Assembly (NCBI RefSeq): GCF_002847015.1 | Contig: NZ_CP025085.1 | Coordinates: forward strand, 2,604,001-2,668,000 | Source of the DNA: Prodigiosinella confusarubida | Lineage (GTDB): Bacteria > Pseudomonadota > Gammaproteobacteria > Enterobacterales > Enterobacteriaceae | Direction of reading: 5' to 3' | Length of the DNA stretch: 64,000 nucleotides | In this document: positions 10,201 through 19,431 of the stretch, piece by piece | Layout of the letters: each line of letters begins with the position of its first letter | How positions within the stretch are numbered: position 1 is the first letter of the stretch | Position numbers and translations under genes: made by a program | The notes under the pieces: model-generated | The model's database searches: none | What the model saw: the letters and a program-made list of their open reading frames with translations, nothing else | What the model was told of the DNA's origin: nothing

Positions 10201-10678
10201 CATGTTCCATCACTTGGTCGACACTGCGATAACCCGCTTGCTCCAGTTGTGACCGTAACTTGTCCCGTGACAGGCGCTGTCCTTGTTTCAAGACCAGCGC
10301 ATGACCATGCAGGAACGAATGCGGGCATACTTTCTGCATCAGGGTGTTGATCGGCAGAATCAGTACGCCGCGTTCCAATGTTGGTAACTGATACAGTGTG
10401 GATAAACGACTCGAGATAATTTCCTGATGAGGAGAGAAGCTATCGTAAGGAAGCGTTTCCCAGTCAGGCAGTGTGATGACCGGATGTTCGGTAAATTGCT
10501 GAACTTCATCCCGTAACCGCAAGGCATTTTGCATATCAGGGGCGATGAGCACGACCAACCCGGTATGGCGTTCAATGATTTCGGCACATTCTACGGCGCA
10601 GGCAGCGCCAGTCAGTTGTCCCAGCAGGCGTTGCTCACCCATTTTGCATGGCAACGTATAACGATATTGTTCAGGCAT
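7229..10678 (-). CDS. mfd: Transcription-repair coupling factor Mfd
   Basis: 1149 residues (E. coli 1148). Mfd removes RNA polymerase stalled at DNA lesions and recruits UvrA. The N-terminal UvrB-like module, the RNA-polymerase-interacting domain (around VVHLEHGVGRYAGL, residues ~480-545), the RecG-like superfamily 2 motor (Walker A GDVGFGKTEVA near residue 630, DEEH box near 730, motif VI QLRGRVGRS near 900) and the C-terminal TRCF domain are all present. The gene is divergent from lolC with 137 bases between them; this mfd/lolCDE arrangement is the E. coli one. No anomaly is seen. Confidence 0.97.
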   Translation of the reverse strand: MPEQYRYTLPCKMGEQRLLGQLTGAACAVECAEIIERHTGLVVLIAPDMQNALRLRDEVQQFTEHPVITLPDWETLPYDSFSPHQEIISSRLSTLYQLPTLERGVLILPINTLMQKVCPHSFLHGHALVLKQGQRLSRDKLRSQLEQAGYRSVDQVMEHGEFATRGALLDLFPMGSEEPFRIDFFDDEIDSLRLFDIDTQRTLSEVNHINLLPAHEFPTDKTAIELFRSQWREQFDVRRDAEHIYQQVSKNSWPAGIEYWQPLFFNQPLPSLFSYLPDNSLIVNSGDIQQSAERFWLDIQQRFENRRIDPMRPLLSPDVLWLPVDALFGELKNWPRIQLRTDTLPHKTANVNLGYQSLPDLAVQHQLKAPLDALRRFVEQFTGQIIFSVESEGRRETLQELLSRIKLAPSPITRLEQAKTKGPYLLIGASEHGFIDTLRQRALICESDMLGERVSRRRQDNRRTINADTLIRNLAELRPGQPVVHLEHGVGRYAGLTTLETGGIKAEYLILNYAGADKLYVPVSSLHLISRYAGGADDSAPLHKLGGDAWVRARQKAAEKVRDVAAELLDIYAQRAAKSGFAFKHDKQQYQLFCQGFPFETTPDQEQAINAVLSDMCRPLAMDRLVCGDVGFGKTEVAMRAAFLAIENHKQVAVLVPTTLLAQQHYDNFLDRFANWPVKIEMLSRFRSQREQAKILEQTLDGKVDILIGTHKLLQSDVHWHDLGLLIVDEEHRFGVRHKERIKAMRADVDILTLTATPIPRTLNMAMSGMRDLSIIATPPARRLAVKTFVREYDSLVVKEAILREILRGGQVYYLYNDVENIEKAAQRLNELVPEARITIGHGQMRERDLERVMNDFHHQRFNVLVCTTIIETGIDIPSANTIIIERADHFGLAQLHQLRGRVGRSHHQAYAYLLTPNPKAMSVDAHKRLEAIASLEDLGAGFALATHDLEIRGAGELLGEDQSGQMESVGFSLYMELLESAVESLKAGREPSLEDLISSQTDVELRLPALLPDDFIPDVNTRLSFYKRIASAKQANELDELKVELIDRFGQLPDATRSLLQIAALRQQAHKLGIKRIESNEKGGFIEFSQDNCVDPTHLIGLLQREPKVYRLDGPARLKFIKDLTARQQRLEFIDNLLGNMAQHTCAV

Positions 10679-10815
10679 AATCTGATTATCAGGTCTCAGC
10701 CTCAGTATCCGTCAAGAAAAAGCCGGAGAGAGAGGTAGTTAGGGTTCCATAAAGCGGTGCTACCCTTTATTATCCTTGATCACTTTGCTTTAGCAACCTC
10801 ATCCAGACGGATTTC

Positions 10816-12018
10816 ATGTATCAACCTGTCGCTTTATTTATTGGCTTGCGCTACATGCGTGGGCGGGCCTCGGATCGTTTCGGGCGTTTTGTTTCCTGGC
10901 TGTCAGCTATTGGCATCACGCTGGGGGTAATGGCGTTAGTCACCGTGTTATCCGTTATGAACGGATTCGAGCGAGAGCTGGAGAACAATATCCTGGGGCT
11001 GATGCCGCAGGCGCTTATCACCACTCCCCAGGGGTCACTTGACCCGAAAACACTACCTGCTTCCTCGCTTGACAGTCTGAAGGGGATAAAACGTATTGCC
11101 CCTTTGACCACCGGTGAAGTGGTTTTGCAGAGTGCCCGCAGTGTGGCGGTCGGCGTGATGCTGGGTATTAATCCTGATGAACCGGACCCGTTGTCTTCTT
11201 ATCTGGTTAATACCCGGCAGCAACAATTACAGCCAGGGAGTTATCAAGTGATTCTTGGCGAGAAGTTGGCGAGCCAACTAGGGGTGAAGCGAGGCGATCA
11301 ACTGCGTCTGATGGTGACCAGCGCCAGCCAACTGACACCGATGGGGCGTATCCCGAGTCAGCGTTTGTTCACTGTCGCGGGTACCTTCGCCGCCAATAGT
11401 GAGGTAGATGGTTATGAACTGTTGGTTAATCAACAGGATGCTTCACGTCTGATGCGCTACCCGCTGGGCAATATTACCGGCTGGCGTCTGTGGCTTCAGC
11501 AACCATTGAGTGTCGATACGCTCAGTCGGCAGACACTGCCGCCTGGGACGGTGTGGAAAGATTGGCGGGAACGTAAGGGCGAATTATTTCAGGCGGTAGG
11601 AATGGAGAAAAACATGATGGGACTGTTGCTCAGCCTAATCATCGCCGTTGCCGCTTTTAATATCATTACTTCACTGGGGTTACTGGTGATGGAAAAACAG
11701 GGCGAGGTTGCCATCCTGCAAACGCAGGGGCTGACCCGAGGTCAGATTATGGCGGTATTTATGGTACAGGGTGGTAGTGCCGGGATTATTGGCTCACTAT
11801 TGGGGGCGTTGTTAGGCATGTTGCTGGCCAGCCAGCTTAATGCATTGATGCCAATGTTGGGGTTGTTGATTGATGGTGGTGCACTGCCGGTCATGATCAT
11901 GCCGGAACAGGTGGCGGTTATTGCGTTGATCTCAATGCTGATTGCGCTGCTTTCCACGCTTTATCCTTCCTGGCGCGCGGCCGCCGTACCTCCTGCTGAG
12001 GCTTTACGTTATGAATAA
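10816..12018 (+). CDS. lolC: Lipoprotein-releasing ABC permease LolC
   Basis: 400 residues (E. coli 399). With LolE and LolD it extracts outer-membrane lipoproteins from the inner membrane and passes them to LolA. The MacB/FtsX-type layout is clear: a helix at about 20-45, a periplasmic domain to about residue 265, then three C-terminal helices ending in [21 protein letters not shown]. First gene of the lolCDE operon; the next gene starts inside its last codons. Confidence 0.96.
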   Translation: MYQPVALFIGLRYMRGRASDRFGRFVSWLSAIGITLGVMALVTVLSVMNGFERELENNILGLMPQALITTPQGSLDPKTLPASSLDSLKGIKRIAPLTTGEVVLQSARSVAVGVMLGINPDEPDPLSSYLVNTRQQQLQPGSYQVILGEKLASQLGVKRGDQLRLMVTSASQLTPMGRIPSQRLFTVAGTFAANSEVDGYELLVNQQDASRLMRYPLGNITGWRLWLQQPLSVDTLSRQTLPPGTVWKDWRERKGELFQAVGMEKNMMGLLLSLIIAVAAFNIITSLGLLVMEKQGEVAILQTQGLTRGQIMAVFMVQGGSAGIIGSLLGALLGMLLASQLNALMPMLGLLIDGGALPVMIMPEQVAVIALISMLIALLSTLYPSWRAAAVPPAEALRYE

Positions 12019-12706
12019 TTCATTTTTATTGCAGTGTAACCGCCTGTGCAAACGCTATCAGGATGGAAAACTGTCTACCGATGTGCTGCGCGATGTCTCT
12101 TTTGAGATGCGCGGCGGGGAAATGATGGCTATCGTCGGCAGTTCTGGTTCTGGTAAAAGTACGCTGCTGCATTTGCTGGGAGGATTGGATTCTCCCACTT
12201 CGGGAGACGTTATTTTCAAGGGTAAAGCACTGGATAAACTCTCTTCTGCCGCCAAAGCTGGGCTTCGTAACCGGGAATTGGGATTTATTTATCAGTTTCA
12301 TCACCTGTTGCCGGATTTTTCTGCGCTGGAGAATGTTGCCATGCCGTTACTAATCGGCAAGGTTGCCCCTGGGGAGGCGAAAGAAAAGGCCCTTGAAATG
12401 CTGGCAGCGGTAGGTCTGGAAAAACGGAGTCAACATCGTTCTTCCGAGCTTTCCGGTGGCGAACGCCAGCGGGTTGCCATTGCTCGTGCACTGGTTAACA
12501 ACCCGTCGTTAGTGCTGGCAGATGAACCGACCGGCAACCTTGATCAGCATACTGCGGATACCATTTTTGAGTTATTGGGTGAACTGAATGTGCGTCAGGG
12601 GACGGCATTCCTGGTCGTGACCCATGACTTGCATCTTGCCGGTCGTCTGGGCCGTCAACTGGAGATGCGTGATGGTCAGTTGCAGTTGATGGGAGCGCAA
12701 CAATGA
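12011..12706 (+). CDS. lolD: Lipoprotein-releasing ABC ATPase LolD
   Basis: 231 residues from the ATG at 12011, which overlaps the lolC stop by eight bases; an in-frame start farther upstream (11942) lies inside lolC and is not used. Walker A GSSGSGKS at 43-50, ABC signature LSGGE at 147-151 and Walker B LVLADE at 167-172 are intact. LolD powers lipoprotein release by the LolCE permease. The stop overlaps the lolE start in an ATGA, so the three subunits are translationally coupled. Confidence 0.97.
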   Translation: MNNSFLLQCNRLCKRYQDGKLSTDVLRDVSFEMRGGEMMAIVGSSGSGKSTLLHLLGGLDSPTSGDVIFKGKALDKLSSAAKAGLRNRELGFIYQFHHLLPDFSALENVAMPLLIGKVAPGEAKEKALEMLAAVGLEKRSQHRSSELSGGERQRVAIARALVNNPSLVLADEPTGNLDQHTADTIFELLGELNVRQGTAFLVVTHDLHLAGRLGRQLEMRDGQLQLMGAQQ

Positions 12707-13950
12707 CGTTTCCTCCGCTCTCCCTGCTGGTTGGTTTGCGCTTTAGTCGTGGCAGACGGCGTAGCGGCATGGTGTCACTGATTTCGGTGATTTCCACCAT
12801 CGGTATTGCTCTGGGGGTCGCCGTCCTGATAGTGGGGCTGAGTGCGATGAATGGCTTTGAGCGCGAATTGAACAATCGCGTTCTGGCAGTGGTGCCTCAT
12901 GGGGAGATTGAGCCAGTTAATCCACCTTTTCTCGGGTGGCAGGCACTATTGCCGAAAATTGAGCAGGTGCCGGGGATTGTAGCTGCGGCACCTTACATCA
13001 ATTTTACCGGTTTGCTGGAAAATGGCGCTAATTTGCGGGCCATTCAGATGAAAGGCGTCGATCCCCAGCAGGAAAAACGTCTCAGTGCGTTGCCGAATTT
13101 TGTCTTGAATAACGCCTGGTCACGGTTTCATTCCGGTGAACAGCAGGTCATCCTGGGTAAAGGCGTTGCTGATTCGCTACATGTTAAAGCGGGCGATTGG
13201 GTGACGGTCATGATTCCCAATAGCGATCCACAGATGAAGCTACTGCAACCCAAACGTATTCGTTTACACGTCAGTGGTATCCTGCAATTGAGTGGGCAGT
13301 TGGATCACAGCCTGGCGCTGGTGCCACTGGCAGACGCGCAACAGTATCTGGAGATGGGGGATAATGTTACTGGTATTGCGATTAAGGTCAAAGATGTGTT
13401 TGCCGCTAACAAGCTGGTGCGGGATGCTGGTAAAGCCACCAATGATTACGTCTATATTCGCAGTTGGATCGGTACCTATGGCTATATGTACCGTGATATT
13501 CAGATGATCCGCACTATTATGTATCTGGCGATGGTGCTGGTGATCGGTGTGGCCTGCTTTAACATCGTTTCAACGCTGGTCATGGCCGTGAAGGATAAAA
13601 GTAGTGATATCGCGGTGTTGCGTACGTTGGGTGCCGGAGATGGACTGATTCGTGCCATTTTCGTCTGGTATGGTTTGCTGGCGGGATTGCTGGGCAGTGT
13701 TGTCGGTGCGGTTATCGGCGTTATCGTCACGTTGCGGCTAACCGCGATTATCCGCGGTATTGAAGCATTGATCGGGCATCGTTTTTTATCTGGTGATATC
13801 TATTTTATTGATTTCTTGCCGTCTGAACTGCACATGACTGATGTGGTGAGTGTGCTGGTAACCGCGCTGCTTTTGAGCCTGATCGCCAGTTGGTATCCGG
13901 CTCGCCGGGCCAGCCGTATTGATCCTGCCCGGGTATTAAGCGGACAATAA
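12703..13950 (+). CDS. lolE: Lipoprotein-releasing ABC permease LolE
   Basis: 415 residues (E. coli 414). Same topology as LolC: one N-terminal helix (about 25-50), a large periplasmic domain, three C-terminal helices, and an ending [16 protein letters not shown] typical of the MacB/LolE family. LolE is the subunit that first engages the lipoprotein. It starts in an ATGA overlap with lolD and ends 39 bases before nagK, so nagK may be the distal gene of the operon. Confidence 0.96.
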   Translation: MTFPPLSLLVGLRFSRGRRRSGMVSLISVISTIGIALGVAVLIVGLSAMNGFERELNNRVLAVVPHGEIEPVNPPFLGWQALLPKIEQVPGIVAAAPYINFTGLLENGANLRAIQMKGVDPQQEKRLSALPNFVLNNAWSRFHSGEQQVILGKGVADSLHVKAGDWVTVMIPNSDPQMKLLQPKRIRLHVSGILQLSGQLDHSLALVPLADAQQYLEMGDNVTGIAIKVKDVFAANKLVRDAGKATNDYVYIRSWIGTYGYMYRDIQMIRTIMYLAMVLVIGVACFNIVSTLVMAVKDKSSDIAVLRTLGAGDGLIRAIFVWYGLLAGLLGSVVGAVIGVIVTLRLTAIIRGIEALIGHRFLSGDIYFIDFLPSELHMTDVVSVLVTALLLSLIASWYPARRASRIDPARVLSGQ

Positions 13951-13989
13951 TCATCGCAGCAGCAGGCAACCGTGTTGGAGGGGGCAGTA

Positions 13990-14904
13990 ATGTATTACGG
14001 TTTCGACATGGGTGGCACTAAAATAGAGATGGGCGTGTTTGATGCCAACTTGCAACGTCTATGGCAACGACGGGTGCCAACTCCGCGAGACAGTTATGAA
14101 GAACTGTTGCGGACGGTTATCACGCTGACGAAAGAAGCTGATGCTGAGATAGGCAGCCCCGGCAAGGTCGGCATCGGTGTGCCCGGTATTCAGGCTGGCG
14201 GAAACGGCGCGTTATTTACTGCCAATCTACCTGCCGCCATGGGGCGCCCGCTACAGGCTGACTTGAGTCAACGGTTGCAGCGTGATGTCAGAATCAGTAA
14301 TGATGCCAACTGTTTTGTCCTCTCCGAAGCCTGGGATGAAGAGTTTCGGCGTTATCCGGTGGTGCTGGGTATTATTCTTGGCACGGGGATGGGGGGCGGA
14401 CTGGTAATTAATGGCAGATTAGTTAATGGTTATAACGGTATCACGGGTGAGTTTGGCCATTTCCGCCTGCCATGTGATGCGCTGGATGTTCTTGGCGTTG
14501 ACATCCCGCGCCAGCCCTGTGGTTGTGGGCAGACCGGATGCGTAGAGAATTATATCTCTGGCCGCGGTTTTGAGTGGCTATACGCGCATTTTTACCGGCA
14601 ACCGCTGTCAGCCCCGGTGATTATCCAGAATTATCGCAACGGTGAGACTCAGGCGATGTCGCATGTGGCGCGCTTCATGAATCTACTGGCTATTTGTCTG
14701 GGCAACCTATTGACTATCTTCGACCCACATCTACTGGTGTTGGGTGGCGGATTATCCAATTTTGACGAGATTTACCGGCAATTGCCGGAGCAGCTTCCTT
14801 CCCACCTGATGCCGATAGCGCGTTTGCCACGGATTGAAAAGGCGCGCTACGGCGATGCCGGTGGGGTTCGCGGAGCAGCCTTGCTACACATAGTGGGGGA
14901 ATAA
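13990..14904 (+). CDS. nagK: N-acetyl-D-glucosamine kinase
   Basis: 304 residues from ATG 13990, preceded by a GGAGGGGG ribosome site; the N-terminus [11 protein letters not shown] matches E. coli NagK (303 residues). It is a ROK-family kinase that phosphorylates GlcNAc recovered from murein and other sources. The phosphate-binding DMGGTK is at 6-11, the catalytic Asp lies in SNDANC (103-108), GEFGH is at 153-157, and the ROK zinc knot CGCGQTGC at 177-184. Position between lolE and cobB is the E. coli order. Confidence 0.95.
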   Translation: MYYGFDMGGTKIEMGVFDANLQRLWQRRVPTPRDSYEELLRTVITLTKEADAEIGSPGKVGIGVPGIQAGGNGALFTANLPAAMGRPLQADLSQRLQRDVRISNDANCFVLSEAWDEEFRRYPVVLGIILGTGMGGGLVINGRLVNGYNGITGEFGHFRLPCDALDVLGVDIPRQPCGCGQTGCVENYISGRGFEWLYAHFYRQPLSAPVIIQNYRNGETQAMSHVARFMNLLAICLGNLLTIFDPHLLVLGGGLSNFDEIYRQLPEQLPSHLMPIARLPRIEKARYGDAGGVRGAALLHIVGE

Positions 14905-14917
14905 TGAAGGAGCTTTT

Positions 14918-15748
14918 ATGCATACGCGTAAGCGATTAAACCGTTTTCATCAAGGGAAACGTATGCGCCAACAGCGTTTGCGTGCCCGTATTTTCCATAT
15001 TGATTATCTGGCGAGTAATGATGTGAAAAAACCACGCGTTGTCGTGCTCACCGGCGCCGGGATCTCTGCCGAGTCAGGTATTCGCACTTTTCGCGCGGTG
15101 GATGGCCTATGGGAGAACCACCGGGTTGAGGATGTGGCGACACCGGAAGGTTTTCAGCGTGATCCGCAACAGGTTCAGAATTTTTATAATGAACGCCGGC
15201 GTCAGTTACAACAGCCGGAGGTGATGCCTAATGCGGCCCATCTGGCGCTGGCTAATCTGGAAGCCATGCTGGGTGATAACTTCCTGTTGGTGACGCAGAA
15301 TATTGATAACCTGCATGAACGCGCTGGTAGTAAGCGGGTGATCCATATGCATGGTGAATTGCTTAAGGTGCGTTGCAGTCAAAGTGGTCAGGTCTTCGAC
15401 TGGCCGGGTGATTTATCCGTCGAGGAGCGTTGCCACTGTTGTCAGTTTCCAGCACCACTACGTCCGCATGTGGTCTGGTTTGGCGAGATGCCGCTAGAAA
15501 TGGACCATATCTATCACGCATTGGCGAAGGCTGACTATTTCGTCGCTATTGGCACGTCCGGACATGTTTATCCGGCAGCTGGCTTTGTGCATGAAGCCCA
15601 CTCTCACGGTGCTTATACCATTGAAATGAATCTGGAACCCAGTCAGGTAGAAAGTCAGTTTGATGAGAAGATTTATGGTCCGGCCAGTCAGATAGTGCCG
15701 GAATTTGTCGGTGCCTGGCTCAGCCGGCGTAAGCGTATCGTATTCTGA
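14918..15748 (+). CDS. cobB: NAD-dependent protein deacylase CobB (sirtuin)
   Basis: 276 residues. Removes acetyl and succinyl groups from lysines, for example on acetyl-CoA synthetase. Visible sirtuin elements: GAGIS at 46-50, QNID at 127-130, catalytic H145 in HMHGE, and zinc cysteines C153, C172, C174/C175. Y90 and R93 in FYNERR are the residues that let class III sirtuins accept succinyl-lysine. A basic N-terminal extension of about 37 residues precedes the catalytic core, as in the longer E. coli CobB form. It starts 13 bases after nagK with an AAGGAG ribosome site. Confidence 0.95.
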   Translation: MHTRKRLNRFHQGKRMRQQRLRARIFHIDYLASNDVKKPRVVVLTGAGISAESGIRTFRAVDGLWENHRVEDVATPEGFQRDPQQVQNFYNERRRQLQQPEVMPNAAHLALANLEAMLGDNFLLVTQNIDNLHERAGSKRVIHMHGELLKVRCSQSGQVFDWPGDLSVEERCHCCQFPAPLRPHVVWFGEMPLEMDHIYHALAKADYFVAIGTSGHVYPAAGFVHEAHSHGAYTIEMNLEPSQVESQFDEKIYGPASQIVPEFVGAWLSRRKRIVF

Positions 15749-15769
15749 GCTATCTCTATCTGTTCAAAA

Positions 15770-15822
15770 TGGAACCCGAGGTTTAATGCTGGTCAGTGAT
15801 GGCCTGTCGATAACCCGGGTTC
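15770..15822 (+). terminator. Possible cobB terminator
   Basis: An inverted repeat GGAACCCG / CGGGTTCC with a long (about 37-base) loop begins 22 bases after the cobB stop and is followed by TTGTTTAT. The long loop makes this weak. Confidence 0.3.
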
Positions 15823-15875
15823 CTTGTTTATATCCCGGTCCAGTAACAGAAAACAACATCGCGAGCCTTAACATC

Positions 15876-16067
15876 TCAGTGTTCGTTTTTGTCCGGTTGC
15901 TCAGGTAACTGCCGACATTCACAGGTCTGGTCAAAAGGAAGGTTACCCGCGTGATTGTAGAAGCAGAATTCGCATTCTCCACAGTCTGGCGTTTTCTTTA
16001 CCATTGATGGCTTCGGCTCAGTTTTTCCCCGCAGGCGGCGGAAAGTTTGAATCAGAAATGTCAGCAT
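15876..16067 (-). CDS. Small cysteine-rich hypothetical protein
   Basis: A 63-residue reading frame with no family I recognise. Its N-terminal third is basic and hydrophobic (MLTFLIQTFRRLRGK); the C-terminal half carries C29, C32, C35 and C49, C51 in the pattern CxxCxxC...CxC, suggesting metal binding. A GTGAGG ribosome-site candidate lies about ten bases before the ATG. It sits in a 590-base gap between cobB and btuC, antisense to both. The rest of the gap (16068-16338) shows no gene. The cysteine pattern argues for a real gene, but codon-level support cannot be judged here. Confidence 0.45.
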   Translation of the reverse strand: MLTFLIQTFRRLRGKTEPKPSMVKKTPDCGECEFCFYNHAGNLPFDQTCECRQLPEQPDKNEH

Positions 16068-16338
16068 AATGCGGCCTCACTGACTTTAGTCATCATACCC
16101 GAATAAGAGATCCGCTGATGGAGTCTCTCCCATACCAATAAGGGTAGCCGATATTTCAGGATGCCTACTGCATCCGCTATCAAATCAGGACAACAAGCGC
16201 CATTTTGAGGGCTGAAAGGAAAAAACTCCGCCTAATTGATGATGCAATATAGATGAGTTGCATGCCATTATCTTGATTCATATGTAGATATACGCATGAT
16301 TACGGTAATACTCCTAATTTTTAGGGCCATAATAAATT

Positions 16339-17340
16339 ATGCACTCCGCTGGCAGGTGTTATACCCAACTGAAACAGCAGCAACAGATTCGTGCTCGTTG
16401 GCAGATAGCCGGGCTGTTGTTGTTCATGTTGGTTGTGTTGATGGTGAGCTTGTGTGCGGGTGACCGGTGGATCTGGCCATCGCACTGGCTTGATGATGGG
16501 CAATCATTGTTTGTCTGGCAACTGCGGTTACCCCGCACGCTGGCCGTGATGCTCGTGGGCGCTAGTCTGGCGATGAGCGGTACGGTGATGCAGGCCATTT
16601 TTGACAATCCACTGGCGGAGCCCGGATTACTGGGTGTTTCTAACGGTGCTGGCGTGGCGTTAGTGCTAGCTGTGTTACTGGGGCAAGGTCAGTTACCCGT
16701 CTGGATACTTAGTCTGTGTGCAATAGCCGGCGCACTGCTGGTGACGTTTTTGTTGCTGAATTTTGCCAGAAAGCGGGTATCCAACGCTCGTTTGCTGTTG
16801 ATCGGGGTGGCGCTGGGGATCATTTGCAGCGCTATCATGACCTGGGCGGTTTATTTCAGTACCAGCCTGGATTTGCGCCAGCTCATGTATTGGATGATGG
16901 GCGGGTTCAGTGGCATTGACTGGCGTTATGGCTGGTTGATGCTGGTGCTGGTACCGCCGATCATCTGGCTGGCGAGGCGTGGGATGGTGCTGAATCAATT
17001 GGCCTTGGGGGAGATTCAGGCCAGGCAGCTTGGTGTGTCTGTATATCGCTGGCGTAATGTTATGGTTCTGGTGATCGGCGCCCTGGTAGGACTCAGTGTC
17101 GCGTTGGCGGGGGTGATCGGGTTTATTGGTCTGGTGATTCCGCATATTTTGCGCTTGTGTGGTCTGACGGATCAGCGTTATTTATTGACCGGATGTGCAT
17201 TGGCTGGTGGGAGTGTTCTGATGTTGTCGGACACGGTAGCCCGGGTTGTGCTCATCTCCGCTGAACTGCCCGTTGGGGTTGTGACGGCAACGCTCGGTGC
17301 ACCGTGGTTTATCTGGTTGTTATTACGCAACAAGGCGTGA
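16339..17340 (+). CDS. btuC: Vitamin B12 ABC transporter permease BtuC
   Basis: 333 residues (E. coli 326). Forms the BtuC2D2 importer that takes cobalamin from BtuF into the cytoplasm. About ten hydrophobic segments are present, as are conserved stretches [16 protein letters not shown] near residue 92 and [13 protein letters not shown] near residue 258, the latter forming the cytoplasmic contact with BtuD. The start codon is uncertain: ATG 16339 has only a weak AGGG about 14 bases upstream, and the first ten residues do not align with E. coli. Followed by btuE and btuD as in E. coli, but without ihfA upstream. Confidence 0.93.
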   Translation: MHSAGRCYTQLKQQQQIRARWQIAGLLLFMLVVLMVSLCAGDRWIWPSHWLDDGQSLFVWQLRLPRTLAVMLVGASLAMSGTVMQAIFDNPLAEPGLLGVSNGAGVALVLAVLLGQGQLPVWILSLCAIAGALLVTFLLLNFARKRVSNARLLLIGVALGIICSAIMTWAVYFSTSLDLRQLMYWMMGGFSGIDWRYGWLMLVLVPPIIWLARRGMVLNQLALGEIQARQLGVSVYRWRNVMVLVIGALVGLSVALAGVIGFIGLVIPHILRLCGLTDQRYLLTGCALAGGSVLMLSDTVARVVLISAELPVGVVTATLGAPWFIWLLLRNKA

Positions 17341-17428
17341 TGGTTTTCAGCCCGTCAGTTAGAAACATTGGTTTAATAATACACCGGTATTAGCAATACA
17401 CCGGTTCAACAATAAACAGGAATAGATA

Positions 17429-17980
17429 ATGAGCAACGATTTATATTCGATTCCCCTGCGAACTATTGATGGTCGTGAGACGACGCTGGCAGATTGGCAA
17501 AACAGCGTGATTCTGGTGGTGAATGTGGCTTCCCAGTGTGGGTTGACGAAGCAGTATGAAGGACTGGAAGCGTTGTATGAAACCTATAAAGCCCGCGGAT
17601 TTGTGGTGCTAGGTTTCCCTTCCAATGAATTCGCCGGGCAGGAGCCAGGCAGCGACGAAGAGATTCAGACGTTCTGCCGTGGCACCTTCGGCGTGCAATT
17701 TCCGATGTTCAGCAAGATTGAAGTCAATGGCATGGGACGTCATCCGTTATACCGTTTACTGATTGAGGCTCAGCCACAGGCCCTCCGGCCAGATGACAGT
17801 GAATTTTACGAACGACGTATAAGTCGGGGACAGGGGCCAGCGCATGCCGAGGATATTTTATGGAATTTCGAAAAATTTCTGATTAATCGACAAGGGCAGG
17901 TCATTCAGCGTTTTTCACCGGATATGACCCCGGACGATACCATGATCGTCAATGCCATCACTCGGGCGCTGGCAGAGTAA
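17429..17980 (+). CDS. btuE: Thioredoxin/glutathione peroxidase BtuE
   Basis: 183 residues, the E. coli length. Non-selenium glutathione-peroxidase-family enzyme that reduces hydroperoxides, preferring thioredoxin in E. coli. The peroxidatic Cys is C37 in NVASQCGLT (Cys, not selenocysteine) and the family motif GFPSNEFAGQEPG is near residue 71. An AGGAA ribosome site precedes ATG 17429. It lies inside the btu cluster but is not needed for B12 transport; its stop is two bases from the btuD start region. Confidence 0.95.
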   Translation: MSNDLYSIPLRTIDGRETTLADWQNSVILVVNVASQCGLTKQYEGLEALYETYKARGFVVLGFPSNEFAGQEPGSDEEIQTFCRGTFGVQFPMFSKIEVNGMGRHPLYRLLIEAQPQALRPDDSEFYERRISRGQGPAHAEDILWNFEKFLINRQGQVIQRFSPDMTPDDTMIVNAITRALAE

Positions 17981-17982
17981 CC

Positions 17983-18753
17983 ATGTCAGTCACATCGTTG
18001 TTGCGGCTGGAACAAGCCGGTGTCAGGCAACGTTTGTTGCCGGTGGATGCGGAGTGCCACACAGGTGAATTGCTGCACATCATCGGCCCGAATGGCGCAG
18101 GGAAGAGTACCTTACTGGCGTTGATGGCCGGATTAATTGAAGGATGCGGCGAAGTGGTACTGGCAGACAAACCGCTGTCACACTGGTCTGGTCGCGATTT
18201 GGCACTGCTGCGTGCCTATTTGCCGCAACAGCATCCGCCAGTTGCGCTGATGCCGGTTTTTCAGTATCTCTGGCTGCATCAGCCGCCATTGAACAACATT
18301 GCCGGGATTGATGATGTGGTACAGATGCTGGCCGAACGATTGATGTTGGCAGATAAGCTACAGCGTTCACTAACACAGCTTTCCGGTGGTGAATGGCAGC
18401 GGGTGCGGCTGGCTGCGGTACTGTTGCAGGTTTGGCCGTCGGTTAATACCTCGGCGCGATTATTGCTGCTGGATGAACCAGACACCAGTCTGGATATCGC
18501 CCAGCGGGTTGTGTTGGATGAGCTTTTGTCTGAACTGTGTTACGCCGGTATTGGTGTGGTGGTGTCTACCCATGATTTGAATCATAGCCTCCATCACGCT
18601 GATCGTATCTGGTTGATGGCTGATGGAAAGCTGGTCGCACAAGGGAAAACCGAAAAGGTCATGCAGCCGGAGACATTGTCACCGGTTTTTGGTGTCATCT
18701 TCCAACGACATAGTGTTGACGGACATCACTGGATGATTACCCGCAGTGCCTGA
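17983..18753 (+). CDS. btuD: Vitamin B12 ABC transporter ATPase BtuD
   Basis: 256 residues (E. coli 249). ATP-binding subunit of the BtuC2D2-F importer. Walker A GPNGAGKS is at 35-42, the signature LSGGEWQRVRLA near residue 130, Walker B LLLLDEPDTSLD near residue 160 and the switch His in STHDLNH near residue 195. Start ATG 17983 follows btuE by two bases, implying translational coupling. Confidence 0.95.
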   Translation: MSVTSLLRLEQAGVRQRLLPVDAECHTGELLHIIGPNGAGKSTLLALMAGLIEGCGEVVLADKPLSHWSGRDLALLRAYLPQQHPPVALMPVFQYLWLHQPPLNNIAGIDDVVQMLAERLMLADKLQRSLTQLSGGEWQRVRLAAVLLQVWPSVNTSARLLLLDEPDTSLDIAQRVVLDELLSELCYAGIGVVVSTHDLNHSLHHADRIWLMADGKLVAQGKTEKVMQPETLSPVFGVIFQRHSVDGHHWMITRSA

Positions 18754-18766
18754 CCCAGGAGGTCTT

Positions 18767-18820
18767 ATGCGTATAAAGGCGATAAAAAAACATCTGTTTC
18801 TTTGCCATTACGAACGCTAA
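18767..18820 (+). CDS. 17-codon mini-ORF with perfect Shine-Dalgarno
   Basis: Fourteen bases after the btuD stop, AGGAGG stands four bases before ATG 18767, opening a frame of 17 codons (MRIKAIKKHLFLCHYER) that ends in TAA at 18818-18820. The ribosome site is better than that of nlpC itself, 98 bases downstream. It could be a small protein, a leader peptide or a relic; homology cannot be judged at this length. Confidence 0.3.
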   Translation: MRIKAIKKHLFLCHYER

Positions 18821-18918
18821 TAAATTGATATAGTTGACTATGGTTATAGCAGGCGATTTGTTCTGGCACCTAGTGCAGGCAAACCTTACGACTATTCGAC
18901 AGACATGAGAGTAGACGC

Positions 18919-19392
18919 ATGATCCTGATCCGCTGGAGATATTGTCTATTATTGGCAAGTTTAGCGCTGGTGGGCTGTAGCAGCCATGTGCCACAACAGA
19001 GCGCGCGTTTGAGTAATTCAGCGGAAGTCGTGATTCAACTGGATGATCAGTTGTCGCAATGGCAGGGAACGCCTTACCGGTATGGCGGTCTGGATCACCG
19101 AGGTATTGATTGCTCTGGTTTTGTCTATCTGACATTTCGTGATCGTTTTGGCCTGATATTACCGCGTTCCACCGAGGGGCAAACCGAGATCGGTACGCCA
19201 GTTGATCGTGATGATCTGCTTCCCGGCGATCTGATTTTTTTCAAAACCGGCAGTAGCGGTAGTGGGCTGCATGTAGGAATTTATGACACTGATGCTCAAT
19301 TTATTCACGCTTCTACCAGCAGAGGCGTAATACGTTCTTCTCTCGATAATGTGTACTGGCAACGGGCTTACTGGCAGGCTCGTCGTATTTGA
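18919..19392 (+). CDS. nlpC: NlpC/P60 family lipoprotein peptidase
   Basis: 157 residues (E. coli NlpC 154). A lipoprotein signal ends in LVGC with C20 as the lipidation site, followed by Ser-Ser, so the outer membrane is the likely destination. The papain-like triad is visible: C65 in RGIDCSGFVY, H118 in GLHVGIY and H130 in QFIHAST. NlpC/P60 enzymes cut D-Glu-meso-diaminopimelate bonds in peptidoglycan stem peptides. The ending NVYWQRAYWQARRI matches E. coli NlpC. Confidence 0.94.
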   Translation: MILIRWRYCLLLASLALVGCSSHVPQQSARLSNSAEVVIQLDDQLSQWQGTPYRYGGLDHRGIDCSGFVYLTFRDRFGLILPRSTEGQTEIGTPVDRDDLLPGDLIFFKTGSSGSGLHVGIYDTDAQFIHASTSRGVIRSSLDNVYWQRAYWQARRI

Positions 19393-19431
19393 TTGTGGTT
19401 ATGGTCGGTTCTTTTTCTGCATGGAGTGGTT

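Noticed and set aside
16068-16338. Cobalamin riboswitch upstream of btuC
   Set aside because: No B12-box-like segment was found, and btuC of enterobacteria is not normally riboswitch-controlled.
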